From Myxococcales bacterium (GTDB lineage Bacteria > Myxococcota > UBA796 > SXON01): a stretch of 64,000 nt of DNA. Where the stretch lies: NCBI GenBank assembly GCA_009692585.1, contig SHYX01000022.1, positions 13,367 through 77,366 of the forward strand, read 5' to 3'. The position numbers and the translations under genes were made by a program. Shown here piece after piece: positions 57,819-64,000 of this stretch (the first letter of the stretch is position 1; every line of letters begins with the position of its first letter). The notes under the pieces were generated by a model. The model made no database searches and was not told where the DNA came from. It saw nothing but the letters and a program-made list of their open reading frames with translations.

Positions 57819-59588
57819 CTATCCCACCCGATTCCGGCCCGCGTCCTTGGCCTTGTACAACGCCGCGTCGGCCCGCCCGATGGTGCCCTCGACATGCTCC
57901 CCGTCGACCAGCTCGGCCGCGCCAATCGAGACCGTCACCCGGAGGCCCGCCACCCACTCGCCGGCCTCGACCGCCGCGCGCACCCGCTCGGCGATGGCCC
58001 GCGCGCCGCTGAGGTCGGTGTCGGGAAGGGCCACCAGAAACTCCTCGCCGCCCCAGCGCGCGGCGACGTCGCTCTCGCGGAGTGCGCCTCGCATCGCTTG
58101 CGCGACACCCACGATCACCTCGTCGCCGACGGCGTGTCCACGGGTGTCATTCACCCGTTTGAAGTGATCGATGTCGACGAGCAGGAAGGCGAGCGGACCG
58201 CGGTACCGAAGGGCGCGCGCGACCTCACGGCGGGTCGCGAGTTGGGCGCCGCGGCGGTTGGCGAGCCCGGTGAGGCTGTCGGTCAGGGCCGCCCGCGCCA
58301 GCTCACGCTCCGCGGAGATGTCCAACCACACGTCGAGCTGACCGGTGCCGTCGGGGAGCGCGAGGGGCTTGGTGCTCCAGCGGAAGGTGCGTGGCGCGGT
58401 TCCGGCCAGCAGCACCTCTTCGTGCGCCAGCACCGCGGTGGCCGGTTGACAGCGGAAGCTCTCGACGAATTCCCGATCGTCGGTGAGCTGATCGAGCAGG
58501 TCGGCGAACTCCCCCCGATCCAGGCGCACCAGCGTCCCGGCGTCCACGCCGAGGAGCCGCGCCAAGCTGGGATTCGCCAGCATGAGGCGGCCCGCCGGCC
58601 CCCAGAGGCAGACCGGCTGGTCCAGGTGTTCCAGCACCGCGGTGAAGTGGGCGATCGCGAAGCGCGCGTGGCTGACGCCGTCGTGAGCGTGGGGGCTCCG
58701 CATCAACTCCAGCTCCCCCGACACCCGCCGAGCGAGGCCATGAAGGGCGAAGACCTGGTCCTGCTCGAGGTCCAGGGGCCGTCCGTGGAGCAGGCACAAG
58801 GCGCCAAGCACCGTGCCGTCGCCGGCGCAGAGCGGCACCCCGGCGAAGCCGCGCACGACCCCCTCGCGGACCAGCGCTGTCTCCGCGAAGATCGGGTGGA
58901 ATTGCACATCCCTCACCACCAGGGCCTCGCCGCCCAGGGCGTCCACCACGTGGCGACCGATGCCGGCTTCGCGCGCGGTGCCACGCTCGACCACGGTGCG
59001 CCCTTGCAGCCCGTGATGGGCGACCAGCAGCTCCCGTTCTTCGCCCAGCACGGTGCACATCGCGGCGTCCACCCCGAAGGCCGCGGCGATCTCGGCCACC
59101 AGGGCGTCGAGCGCCGCCGATCGATCGGGCGCGGCGGCCAGGCCGCTGGCGTGGAGGCGGGCGAGGCGGAGCTGCTCTTCCCGGGGGTCACGATTGGGCT
59201 CGGGCGGCCGGGGTGCGCCTTCGGTGCGGCCAAGGGCGGCGCGCAGCGCGTGCCGAACTGGCGCGGGATCGAGATCGGTGCTGAGCACCAGCGCGATCGA
59301 CAAGGCGGCGCGCTGCTTCCAGGCCGACGCCCGCAGCTCGGCGAAGGCGCTCACGACGATGGCGGGCACCCGCGGGCGCAGCTCGCGCATCTCCGCCAAC
59401 AGACTCAAACCATCGACGTTCGCCATGGTCAACTCGACGATGCACAAGGCCGGCGCGCCACGGGCGCTCACGATGGCGCGCGCCTCGTCGTCGCTCCGCG
59501 CCACGGCCGGGTCCAGACCCTCGGCCCTGGCGGCGGCGACAAACAGCGCGGCGCGGCGGGGTTGGGGCTCGACGATCAGCGCGTACAC
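57819..59588 (-). CDS. Diguanylate cyclase with receiver-like, GAF and PAS domains
   Basis: 589 residues. Residues 1-120 are a receiver fold, but the phospho-acceptor position is Glu52 (CIVELTMANVDG) instead of Asp. A GAF domain spans about 155-300 and a PAS domain about 320-415. The GGDEF domain (430-589) looks active: LTDSLTGLANRRG, DIDHFKRVND and RWGGEEFLVALP, with the inhibitory RxxD site (RESD) five residues before GGEEF. It would make cyclic di-GMP in response to cytoplasmic signals. TAGGTC six bases before GTG 59588 may be the -10 element. No partner kinase is near. Confidence 0.85.
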   Translation of the reverse strand: MYALIVEPQPRRAALFVAAARAEGLDPAVARSDDEARAIVSARGAPALCIVELTMANVDGLSLLAEMRELRPRVPAIVVSAFAELRASAWKQRAALSIALVLSTDLDPAPVRHALRAALGRTEGAPRPPEPNRDPREEQLRLARLHASGLAAAPDRSAALDALVAEIAAAFGVDAAMCTVLGEERELLVAHHGLQGRTVVERGTAREAGIGRHVVDALGGEALVVRDVQFHPIFAETALVREGVVRGFAGVPLCAGDGTVLGALCLLHGRPLDLEQDQVFALHGLARRVSGELELMRSPHAHDGVSHARFAIAHFTAVLEHLDQPVCLWGPAGRLMLANPSLARLLGVDAGTLVRLDRGEFADLLDQLTDDREFVESFRCQPATAVLAHEEVLLAGTAPRTFRWSTKPLALPDGTGQLDVWLDISAERELARAALTDSLTGLANRRGAQLATRREVARALRYRGPLAFLLVDIDHFKRVNDTRGHAVGDEVIVGVAQAMRGALRESDVAARWGGEEFLVALPDTDLSGARAIAERVRAAVEAGEWVAGLRVTVSIGAAELVDGEHVEGTIGRADAALYKAKDAGRNRVG

Positions 59589-59597
59589 CGAGCGGAC

Positions 59598-60539
59598 CTA
59601 TCCGCCGAAGGCCACCAGCGTGAGTGCCAGCGGCGCGGGGACCGGACAACTGCCGCACAAGAGCGCCACCAACCACAGGCCGGTGTCGTCAAAGCCGGGG
59701 AAGGGGGTCTGGTCGTCATCGGCCAGAAGCGCGGCGAGGTCCGCCCGGACGCCGGCCAGGTGAGGCGCCGACCACGTGCGCGTGGCCAGGGTCTCCAGGT
59801 CGAGGAAGTTCGCTTCCAGCGCGACGAGGTCGGTGTCCTGAAAGTACGCGACCATCACCCTGTCCACCTTGGTCGTGTCCAGGGGCGAGCCCTGTCCGGT
59901 CACGGTGAGCTGGCTCCACTCCAGGGTCAAGGGGGTGTCGGCGGTGACGGCGAGGGGGGTCAGCGTCGTGAGTGAAACACTGTAGTCCAACACCGCGCAG
60001 CCGTCATCGACCGCCACGGCGTGGTCGGTCTCGCCGTCCTGGGGCTGGACGAACGCCAGCATCCGGCTGCCCAGCGCCACGCCGGTTCCGGTGGTCAGCA
60101 CCACCAACCAGCTGCCGCTGTCGTCGGTGAAGAGCGGCTCGATGTTGGGATCCGTGCCGCCGAAGCTCACCTGCGAGAGCCAGAACTCCGTAGCATCGCC
60201 CGGCTCGTAGGACAGGTACACGCCCATGTCCACCTGCCGCAAGGAATCGCGCGCCAGCCCGTCCTCGACCTCCCGTTCGGTGAGGTAGGGAAAGGCCATC
60301 AGGCCCACATTGTCGATGTCGGCCACCGGATCGAGGTCGTGACACTGTAGGTCCTTGTCGAGGTCGGCCCAACTCAACGAAAAGTCTTGGGTCGCGCCGA
60401 CCGGGAAGCTAGGGATGTCCAGAAGCCCATCGAAGGTGAAGTTATTGGTGTTTAGAAATGATATTCCAGCGGGCTCGTCGGCATCTGCCGTATCGGTGGG
60501 TTCGTGGATGAAGCAGGCCGCGAGCAAGCTAAGGAGCAT
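59598..60539 (-). CDS. Lipoprotein of unknown function
   Basis: 313 residues, lipobox LAAC (Cys9), then a Thr/Asp/Ala/Glu linker. The mature part is beta-rich; a CxxC-type CGSC lies near the end (residues about 296-299), and the chain ends in a hydrophobic LALTLVAFGG. No recognised domain. The start overlaps the end of the arylsulfotransferase-like gene by 11 bases, so it is the second gene of that transcript. Confidence 0.55.
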   Translation of the reverse strand: MLLSLLAACFIHEPTDTADADEPAGISFLNTNNFTFDGLLDIPSFPVGATQDFSLSWADLDKDLQCHDLDPVADIDNVGLMAFPYLTEREVEDGLARDSLRQVDMGVYLSYEPGDATEFWLSQVSFGGTDPNIEPLFTDDSGSWLVVLTTGTGVALGSRMLAFVQPQDGETDHAVAVDDGCAVLDYSVSLTTLTPLAVTADTPLTLEWSQLTVTGQGSPLDTTKVDRVMVAYFQDTDLVALEANFLDLETLATRTWSAPHLAGVRADLAALLADDDQTPFPGFDDTGLWLVALLCGSCPVPAPLALTLVAFGG

Positions 60540-61902
60540 CGTAGAAGCTGTCCAGGGGGTGCACGAAGGTGTAGCCCTGGCCGAGCTCGGCGTTGAGCTG
60601 CCAGGTGGGCAGTCCCTCGGGGGTGACGAGCTGGATCTCCCCGCTCGGGGACCAGGTGACCAGCGTGTTCCCGTTGCCGAAGCGCTGCACGTCGCCCTTG
60701 GCGAAGACCACCAGCGGCGGAGTGCGGATGTACTCCCACACCTGGGTCGCCGTGCGCGCCTCGATGTCCAGGTCCAACTCTACCGCGCGAGAATACCCAC
60801 GCTGGACCGTTCCATTGTCGAACAAGAGCAGGTTTCCGTCCGGCATCATCTCGAACTGGTGTTGAACCTCCACCACCTCGTCGTCGCCGAAGTCGAACTC
60901 GTTGAGTTCGCCGTCGATCATCCATTCGATCGCGCCCGTGGAGCGGTTCACCTTGCACAGACTCCCGATCTCCTTGAGCGAGATGAGGTAGGCGTCCTCT
61001 TCTGCCCAGTAGTCCAGGCCGTTGGCATGGGTCCAGTTGGACGCCATCTGGTCAACGTAGGGGGTGGAGTCCAGGCTCTCCCATGCGTTCCAGATCACGG
61101 TCTCGGTGCCGTCGGGCGCCAACTCGACGATGCGGTCGGCCTCCCACGGGGACCCATTGGGGCGAGTGCGCTTCTCGACCGAGATCATCGCGACGGTGCC
61201 GTCGGGCAGTTCGTCGAGATCGTGGTCGAAGTAGGGCATCGGGAGGTCGGTCACGGTGCCGCCGTCGATGGAGATGTATTGGAGTACGCTGTCTTCGAGC
61301 TTGCCCTGGATGCCGGCCAGGCCGAGGAGCACCGCTTTGCGGTCGTTGGTCAAGAGCGCCCGCATCAGGTTTCCGCCCTCCACCACGGGCCGGTAGTACC
61401 AGACGACCTCCCCCAACTGATTGACGATGGTCACCGCGGGCACCGCGCCCTGGGTGGGCAGGACCAGGAATTGCCATTCGTCGGCCATCGCTCCGGAGAC
61501 GACGGGGTGCGGAGTCCCGGTGGGTAGCGGGCCGGTGGTGATGGTGTAGTCCGAGGTGGGCTTGGGCCCGCCCCCGGTGTCGACGATCACGCGGAAGTGG
61601 ACCAGCGTGTCCGCGGCCGTCCCGACGAGGAACACCTCGTGCGCCGTTCCGGAGGCGGTGGCGCTGGTGGACATGCCGTAGGCTTCATCAGGACCGAACT
61701 CCACAAAGCCGGTGGAGGCCTCGGCGGTGTTCCAGCGCACGATGACCACCGTCACGATGGTGGCGAGCTCGGCGGTGACATCGGACACCGCGGTGTCGCC
61801 AACGGTGGACTCATCGCCGGAATCGGTGCCGACATCGTCCTTGCCGTCGTTGGAAGGAGCGCAGGCGGCTAGGAGGAAAAGGACGGCGAGCGCGGGGCGC
61901 AT
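60529..61902 (-). CDS. Arylsulfotransferase-like beta-propeller lipoprotein
   Basis: 457 residues from ATG 61902. Lipobox LAAC (Cys14), an acidic linker, a fibronectin III-like segment (about 40-130), then the ASST-type propeller: GEVVWYYRPVVEGGN, PYFDHDLDELPDGTVAMIS, ASNWTHANGLDYW and VQHQFEMMPDGNLLLFDNG are the conserved His-containing blades. ASST transfers sulfate between phenols in the periplasm; the His residues needed (in FDHD, WTHAN and QHQF) appear present, but many homologues are not proven sulfotransferases. Confidence 0.7.
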   Translation of the reverse strand: MRPALAVLFLLAACAPSNDGKDDVGTDSGDESTVGDTAVSDVTAELATIVTVVIVRWNTAEASTGFVEFGPDEAYGMSTSATASGTAHEVFLVGTAADTLVHFRVIVDTGGGPKPTSDYTITTGPLPTGTPHPVVSGAMADEWQFLVLPTQGAVPAVTIVNQLGEVVWYYRPVVEGGNLMRALLTNDRKAVLLGLAGIQGKLEDSVLQYISIDGGTVTDLPMPYFDHDLDELPDGTVAMISVEKRTRPNGSPWEADRIVELAPDGTETVIWNAWESLDSTPYVDQMASNWTHANGLDYWAEEDAYLISLKEIGSLCKVNRSTGAIEWMIDGELNEFDFGDDEVVEVQHQFEMMPDGNLLLFDNGTVQRGYSRAVELDLDIEARTATQVWEYIRTPPLVVFAKGDVQRFGNGNTLVTWSPSGEIQLVTPEGLPTWQLNAELGQGYTFVHPLDSFYDAP

Positions 61903-61975
61903 GGGGGGTCCGGGATGGGCCACTCTACGGGTAGGAACGGGATTCGTCCAGCCGGACTGCACCGCCCCGGGCAAA

Positions 61976-61984
61976 TGATACCTT
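61976..61984 (+). promoter_or_regulatory. Extended -10 element of a probable leaderless promoter
   Basis: TGATACCTT (TG-n-TACCTT) lies six bases (GTCGCC) before ATG 61991, with no Shine-Dalgarno sequence. Confidence 0.55.
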
Positions 61985-61990
61985 GTCGCC

Positions 61991-62458
61991 ATGCTCCGCA
62001 CGGTTCTCGGGACGCTCGCCCGTGCAGGCGCGGCGCTGTTGGGGGCCTACGCGCTGGCCGTCCTGGGCCTCTTCGTATTCCAGCGCGCCATCCTCTTCCC
62101 TCTGTCCCCATCCGACCCCTTTCTGGTCCTTGCCGGCGCCAACCGGGTGCAGGTGGCCGTGCCTGGCGGCACCGTGCCGATGGACCTCTCGGGCCCAGCG
62201 GGCGCGACGCGGGTGGCTTTCTTCCACGGCAACGCCGGCCAGATCGGCCAGATCCGCCGTGACGCGGCGTTTGCCGAGGCCGAGGGCCTAGCGTTCGCTG
62301 CCATCGAGTACCCCGGCTACGGCGATGCCCAGGCGGGAGTGCCCAACGAAAAGGTCATTCTCCTCGCCGCGCGGTTCTTGGCACTGGAACACGGCCACAA
62401 CGACATCCTGGCGGGGGACGCCTGGGCCATGATCGCCCGGTTCGTCGCGGAGCCCTGA
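61991..62458 (+). CDS. Alpha/beta hydrolase with an internal deletion (probably non-functional)
   Basis: 155 residues. The N-terminal membrane helix and the stretches VAFFHGNAGQIGQIRRDA and FAAIEYPGYGDAQAGVPNEK match Bem46/YfhR-type hydrolases. Then the sequence jumps from LLAARFLALE straight to HGHNDILAGDAWAMIARFV, which corresponds to the C-terminal catalytic His motif (GxHND) of the same family. The block that should hold the GxSxG nucleophile and the Asp, about 100-130 residues, is missing although the frame is kept. It is preceded by a good promoter. An intact copy might be elsewhere in the genome. Confidence 0.65.
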   Translation: MLRTVLGTLARAGAALLGAYALAVLGLFVFQRAILFPLSPSDPFLVLAGANRVQVAVPGGTVPMDLSGPAGATRVAFFHGNAGQIGQIRRDAAFAEAEGLAFAAIEYPGYGDAQAGVPNEKVILLAARFLALEHGHNDILAGDAWAMIARFVAEP

Positions 62459-62464
62459 GGGGCG

Positions 62465-62674
62465 GTGGGCGTCCCCGACCCGAGACGGGGGCTCGCGCGC
62501 TTGCCGAGCCCGCCCGTGGGGGGCTACAGTTGCGGGGTGTGGCTCCCCGCCGAGCCGTTCATGCTGCCTATCCCCTGCCTCTGGGTGTTCGTGGACGACA
62601 ATGGCGCCGGCACCCTCGCTGAGTGCGACGAGGAGAACAACTCCGCGATCGAGAAGCCGCCCTTCTGCGAGTGA
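62465..62674 (+). pseudogene. Fragment of a CARDB-like secreted protein
   Basis: The frame ends with LWVFVDDNGAGTLAECDEEN and NSAIEKPPFCE, the typical end of CARDB-like domains (VDDDGxGxxxECDExNN) in surface proteins of this kind. GTG 62537, with TACAGT six bases upstream, or GTG 62465 could start a 45- or 69-residue product without a signal peptide. Most likely a gene remnant left beside the deleted hydrolase. Confidence 0.4.
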
Positions 62675-62683
62675 AGGGCAACC

Positions 62684-64000
62684 CTACGGCCCGTTCCCCG
62701 AGATCGTGACCACACCGGACACTACGTTCGGAATCTCCGCCCAGAGGTCATTCGCGTAGTCATTGGCCAACGCCGGGTTATCGGTGATGACGAGGCTGTC
62801 CACCGACTCCACGTCCCACAACGCAGTCACATCCATCAACGTTTCGTTGCCGTCGAGGGTCAGGGCCCCGCCCACCGTTCGCACGGACTCCAGGCCCGCC
62901 AACGTCGTGAGCGAGTCATTGTCGACCACGTCGAGGTCGCCGCCGATGTCCGCGATAGCGAAGTCAGGAAGCCGGAGCAGCGCGGGGTTGTAGGAGATCT
63001 CCACGTCGCCGGTCACGGCGGTCAGCGACCCAAATCCGCTGACCTCGGTGAGCACGGTGTTTCCGCGAATACCCAGACCGCCCACCCGAGTCAGCGCGTT
63101 GAAGCCGGTTAGTTCTTCTTGGAAGTCTGACTGCAGGCTCATCCTTCCGCCCACGGCGGTCAGCGCGATGAGCGACTCCCCATCCAGCACGGGTCCACCC
63201 GCGAACACCAACTCGGTGCCGACCTCGGTCAGCGACTCCAGACCTGCGAAGGAGAGCAGCCCTTGGTTGCCATCGAAGGCCAACAGACCGTTCACGCGTT
63301 GAAGTGATGCCAAACCCTGCAAATCCGGCAACGACGCATTCCCGACGACCCACAATTCGTCCAACTCTGTCAACCACGCAAATGCATCCAGATCCAACAG
63401 CGCCGGGTTGTTGGCGACGATCACGGCCCCGCCGATGGCGACGAGCGAAGACATCCCGCCCATGCTCGTAAGCTTAGGATTGTCCGCAACGCTGAGGTAG
63501 ACCCCCACGGAGGTCAACGCCGAAAGCGGGCGAAGGTCCGTGATGGAGGTGTAGCCGATGAACAGGCTGCCCGGCACGTTCCGGATACCCTCCAGCCCAG
63601 CCAGCGACGTGATGCTCTCTCCATAGATCGACAACGAGCCAACCTCGGACAAGCCCCCCAGAGCGCTGAGGTCGCTGATCCCGCGATCGCTGGCGATCGA
63701 GAGCTCGCCGCCGACTCGCGCAAGGGACTCCAGGCCCGCCAACGACACCAAGTTGGGGCCTTCCAACCCCACGTCGCCGCTCACGGAGTCGAGGCAGGAC
63801 AGCGCGGAAAAATCCACCCGTTCCACCTCGTAGGCCCACAGGTGACCGTCGAGCGACCGGGTGCAATAGTTCACGCAGAAGGCATCCAAGTCGGCGTCTT
63901 CAAGGTTGCCGACAAAGGTGTCGGCCGGAAGATGGACGGACGCATCCGCGTCATCGCAATCCTGTTCCTGGAGCACCCCATCGCCATCGAGGTCGTCGTC
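62684..64000 (-). CDS. Receptor-L-domain/leucine-rich-repeat-like surface protein (5' end outside window)
   Basis: The frame is open to the window edge; 438 residues are visible. It begins inside a DDDLDGDGVLQEQDCDDAD metal-binding motif, then from about residue 60 has more than ten repeats of 22-28 residues such as LAGLESLARVGGELSIAS, LEGIRNVPGSLFIGYTSITD and FGSLTAVTGDVEISYNPALL, the pattern of receptor L-domains (ligand-binding beta-helices of growth-factor receptors, also found in bacterial surface proteins). It ends with VVSGVVTISGNGP. Probably a lipoprotein or secreted binding protein. Confidence 0.7.
   Translation of the reverse strand, partial: DDDLDGDGVLQEQDCDDADASVHLPADTFVGNLEDADLDAFCVNYCTRSLDGHLWAYEVERVDFSALSCLDSVSGDVGLEGPNLVSLAGLESLARVGGELSIASDRGISDLSALGGLSEVGSLSIYGESITSLAGLEGIRNVPGSLFIGYTSITDLRPLSALTSVGVYLSVADNPKLTSMGGMSSLVAIGGAVIVANNPALLDLDAFAWLTELDELWVVGNASLPDLQGLASLQRVNGLLAFDGNQGLLSFAGLESLTEVGTELVFAGGPVLDGESLIALTAVGGRMSLQSDFQEELTGFNALTRVGGLGIRGNTVLTEVSGFGSLTAVTGDVEISYNPALLRLPDFAIADIGGDLDVVDNDSLTTLAGLESVRTVGGALTLDGNETLMDVTALWDVESVDSLVITDNPALANDYANDLWAEIPNVVSGVVTISGNGP

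Noticed and set aside
1..64000. tRNA, rRNA, insertion sequences, integrases, phage genes
   Set aside because: None could be recognised: no transposase or integrase motifs and no cloverleaf with a conserved T-arm that I could support by eye.

Overview
The window comes from a very GC-rich bacterium, most likely a member of the Myxococcota or a close delta-type relative. The pointers are an AgmX/PglI-type C-terminal domain protein, two secreted proteins ending in MYXO-CTERM-like tails (Cys motif or Cys, hydrophobic stretch, Arg cluster), a Hanks-type Ser/Thr kinase with a long Pro/Ala-rich tail, MopE-type metal-binding repeats, thrombospondin type 3 repeats, and about a dozen surface lipoproteins whose acylated Cys is often followed by an Asp/Thr/Gly/Ser-rich linker. 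This placement is inference from protein style; no rRNA or marker gene is present.

Layout. 1-5.4 kb: end of a GH57 glycosidase, an AmpG-like MFS transporter, a membrane glycosyltransferase-like protein, a small lipoprotein and the AgmX/PglI protein, then a decayed outer-membrane protein remnant. 5.9-10.4 kb: a tight operon of quinolinate synthase (nadA), a 2,4-dienoyl-CoA reductase-type enzyme (fadH) and a YtcJ-like amidohydrolase. 10.5-15.2 kb: an Ig-like lipoprotein flanked by a 92-bp direct repeat, facing a thrombospondin-3/beta-propeller lipoprotein. 15.3-21.4 kb: gshA, a thioredoxin-like lipoprotein, a TPR-histidine kinase and a MopE-like lipoprotein. 21.5-24.6 kb: a TetR regulator with a clear operator, a ferredoxin-reductase-like protein, a thioesterase-glyoxalase fusion and a DUF938 methyltransferase. 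24.7-31.4 kb: a lamin-tail surface protein, two lipoproteins, a GT2 glycosyltransferase and a hydrolase-fold lipoprotein.

31.4-54.4 kb is the most interesting part: a discontinuous fatty-acid/polyketide-like locus. It has a FabZ-like dehydratase, two full ketosynthases, two short ketosynthase-like proteins without the catalytic Cys motif, a carrier protein, a protein resembling cyanobacterial long-chain acyl-ACP reductase, a Ser/Thr kinase translationally coupled to one ketosynthase, and (opposite strand) a Pfa-type megasynthase split into KS-AT-ACP3 and KR-DH polypeptides. Lipoprotein genes and an M16 peptidase pair are interleaved. The set resembles aryl-polyene and Pfa/secondary-lipid pathways but matches neither; the product is unknown.

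54.7-64 kb: a frameshifted lipoprotein pseudogene, a second membrane glycosyltransferase-like protein, an N-formylglutamate amidohydrolase-family protein, a REC-GAF-PAS-GGDEF protein, two lipoproteins (one arylsulfotransferase-like), gene remnants and a partial receptor-L-domain-like protein.

Many genes are packed with ATGA/GTGA overlaps or abutting convergent stops. Several transcription-unit starts show a TAnnnT hexamer six bases before the start codon with no Shine-Dalgarno sequence, the signature of leaderless transcription. No tRNA, rRNA, CRISPR array, insertion sequence or phage gene was seen.
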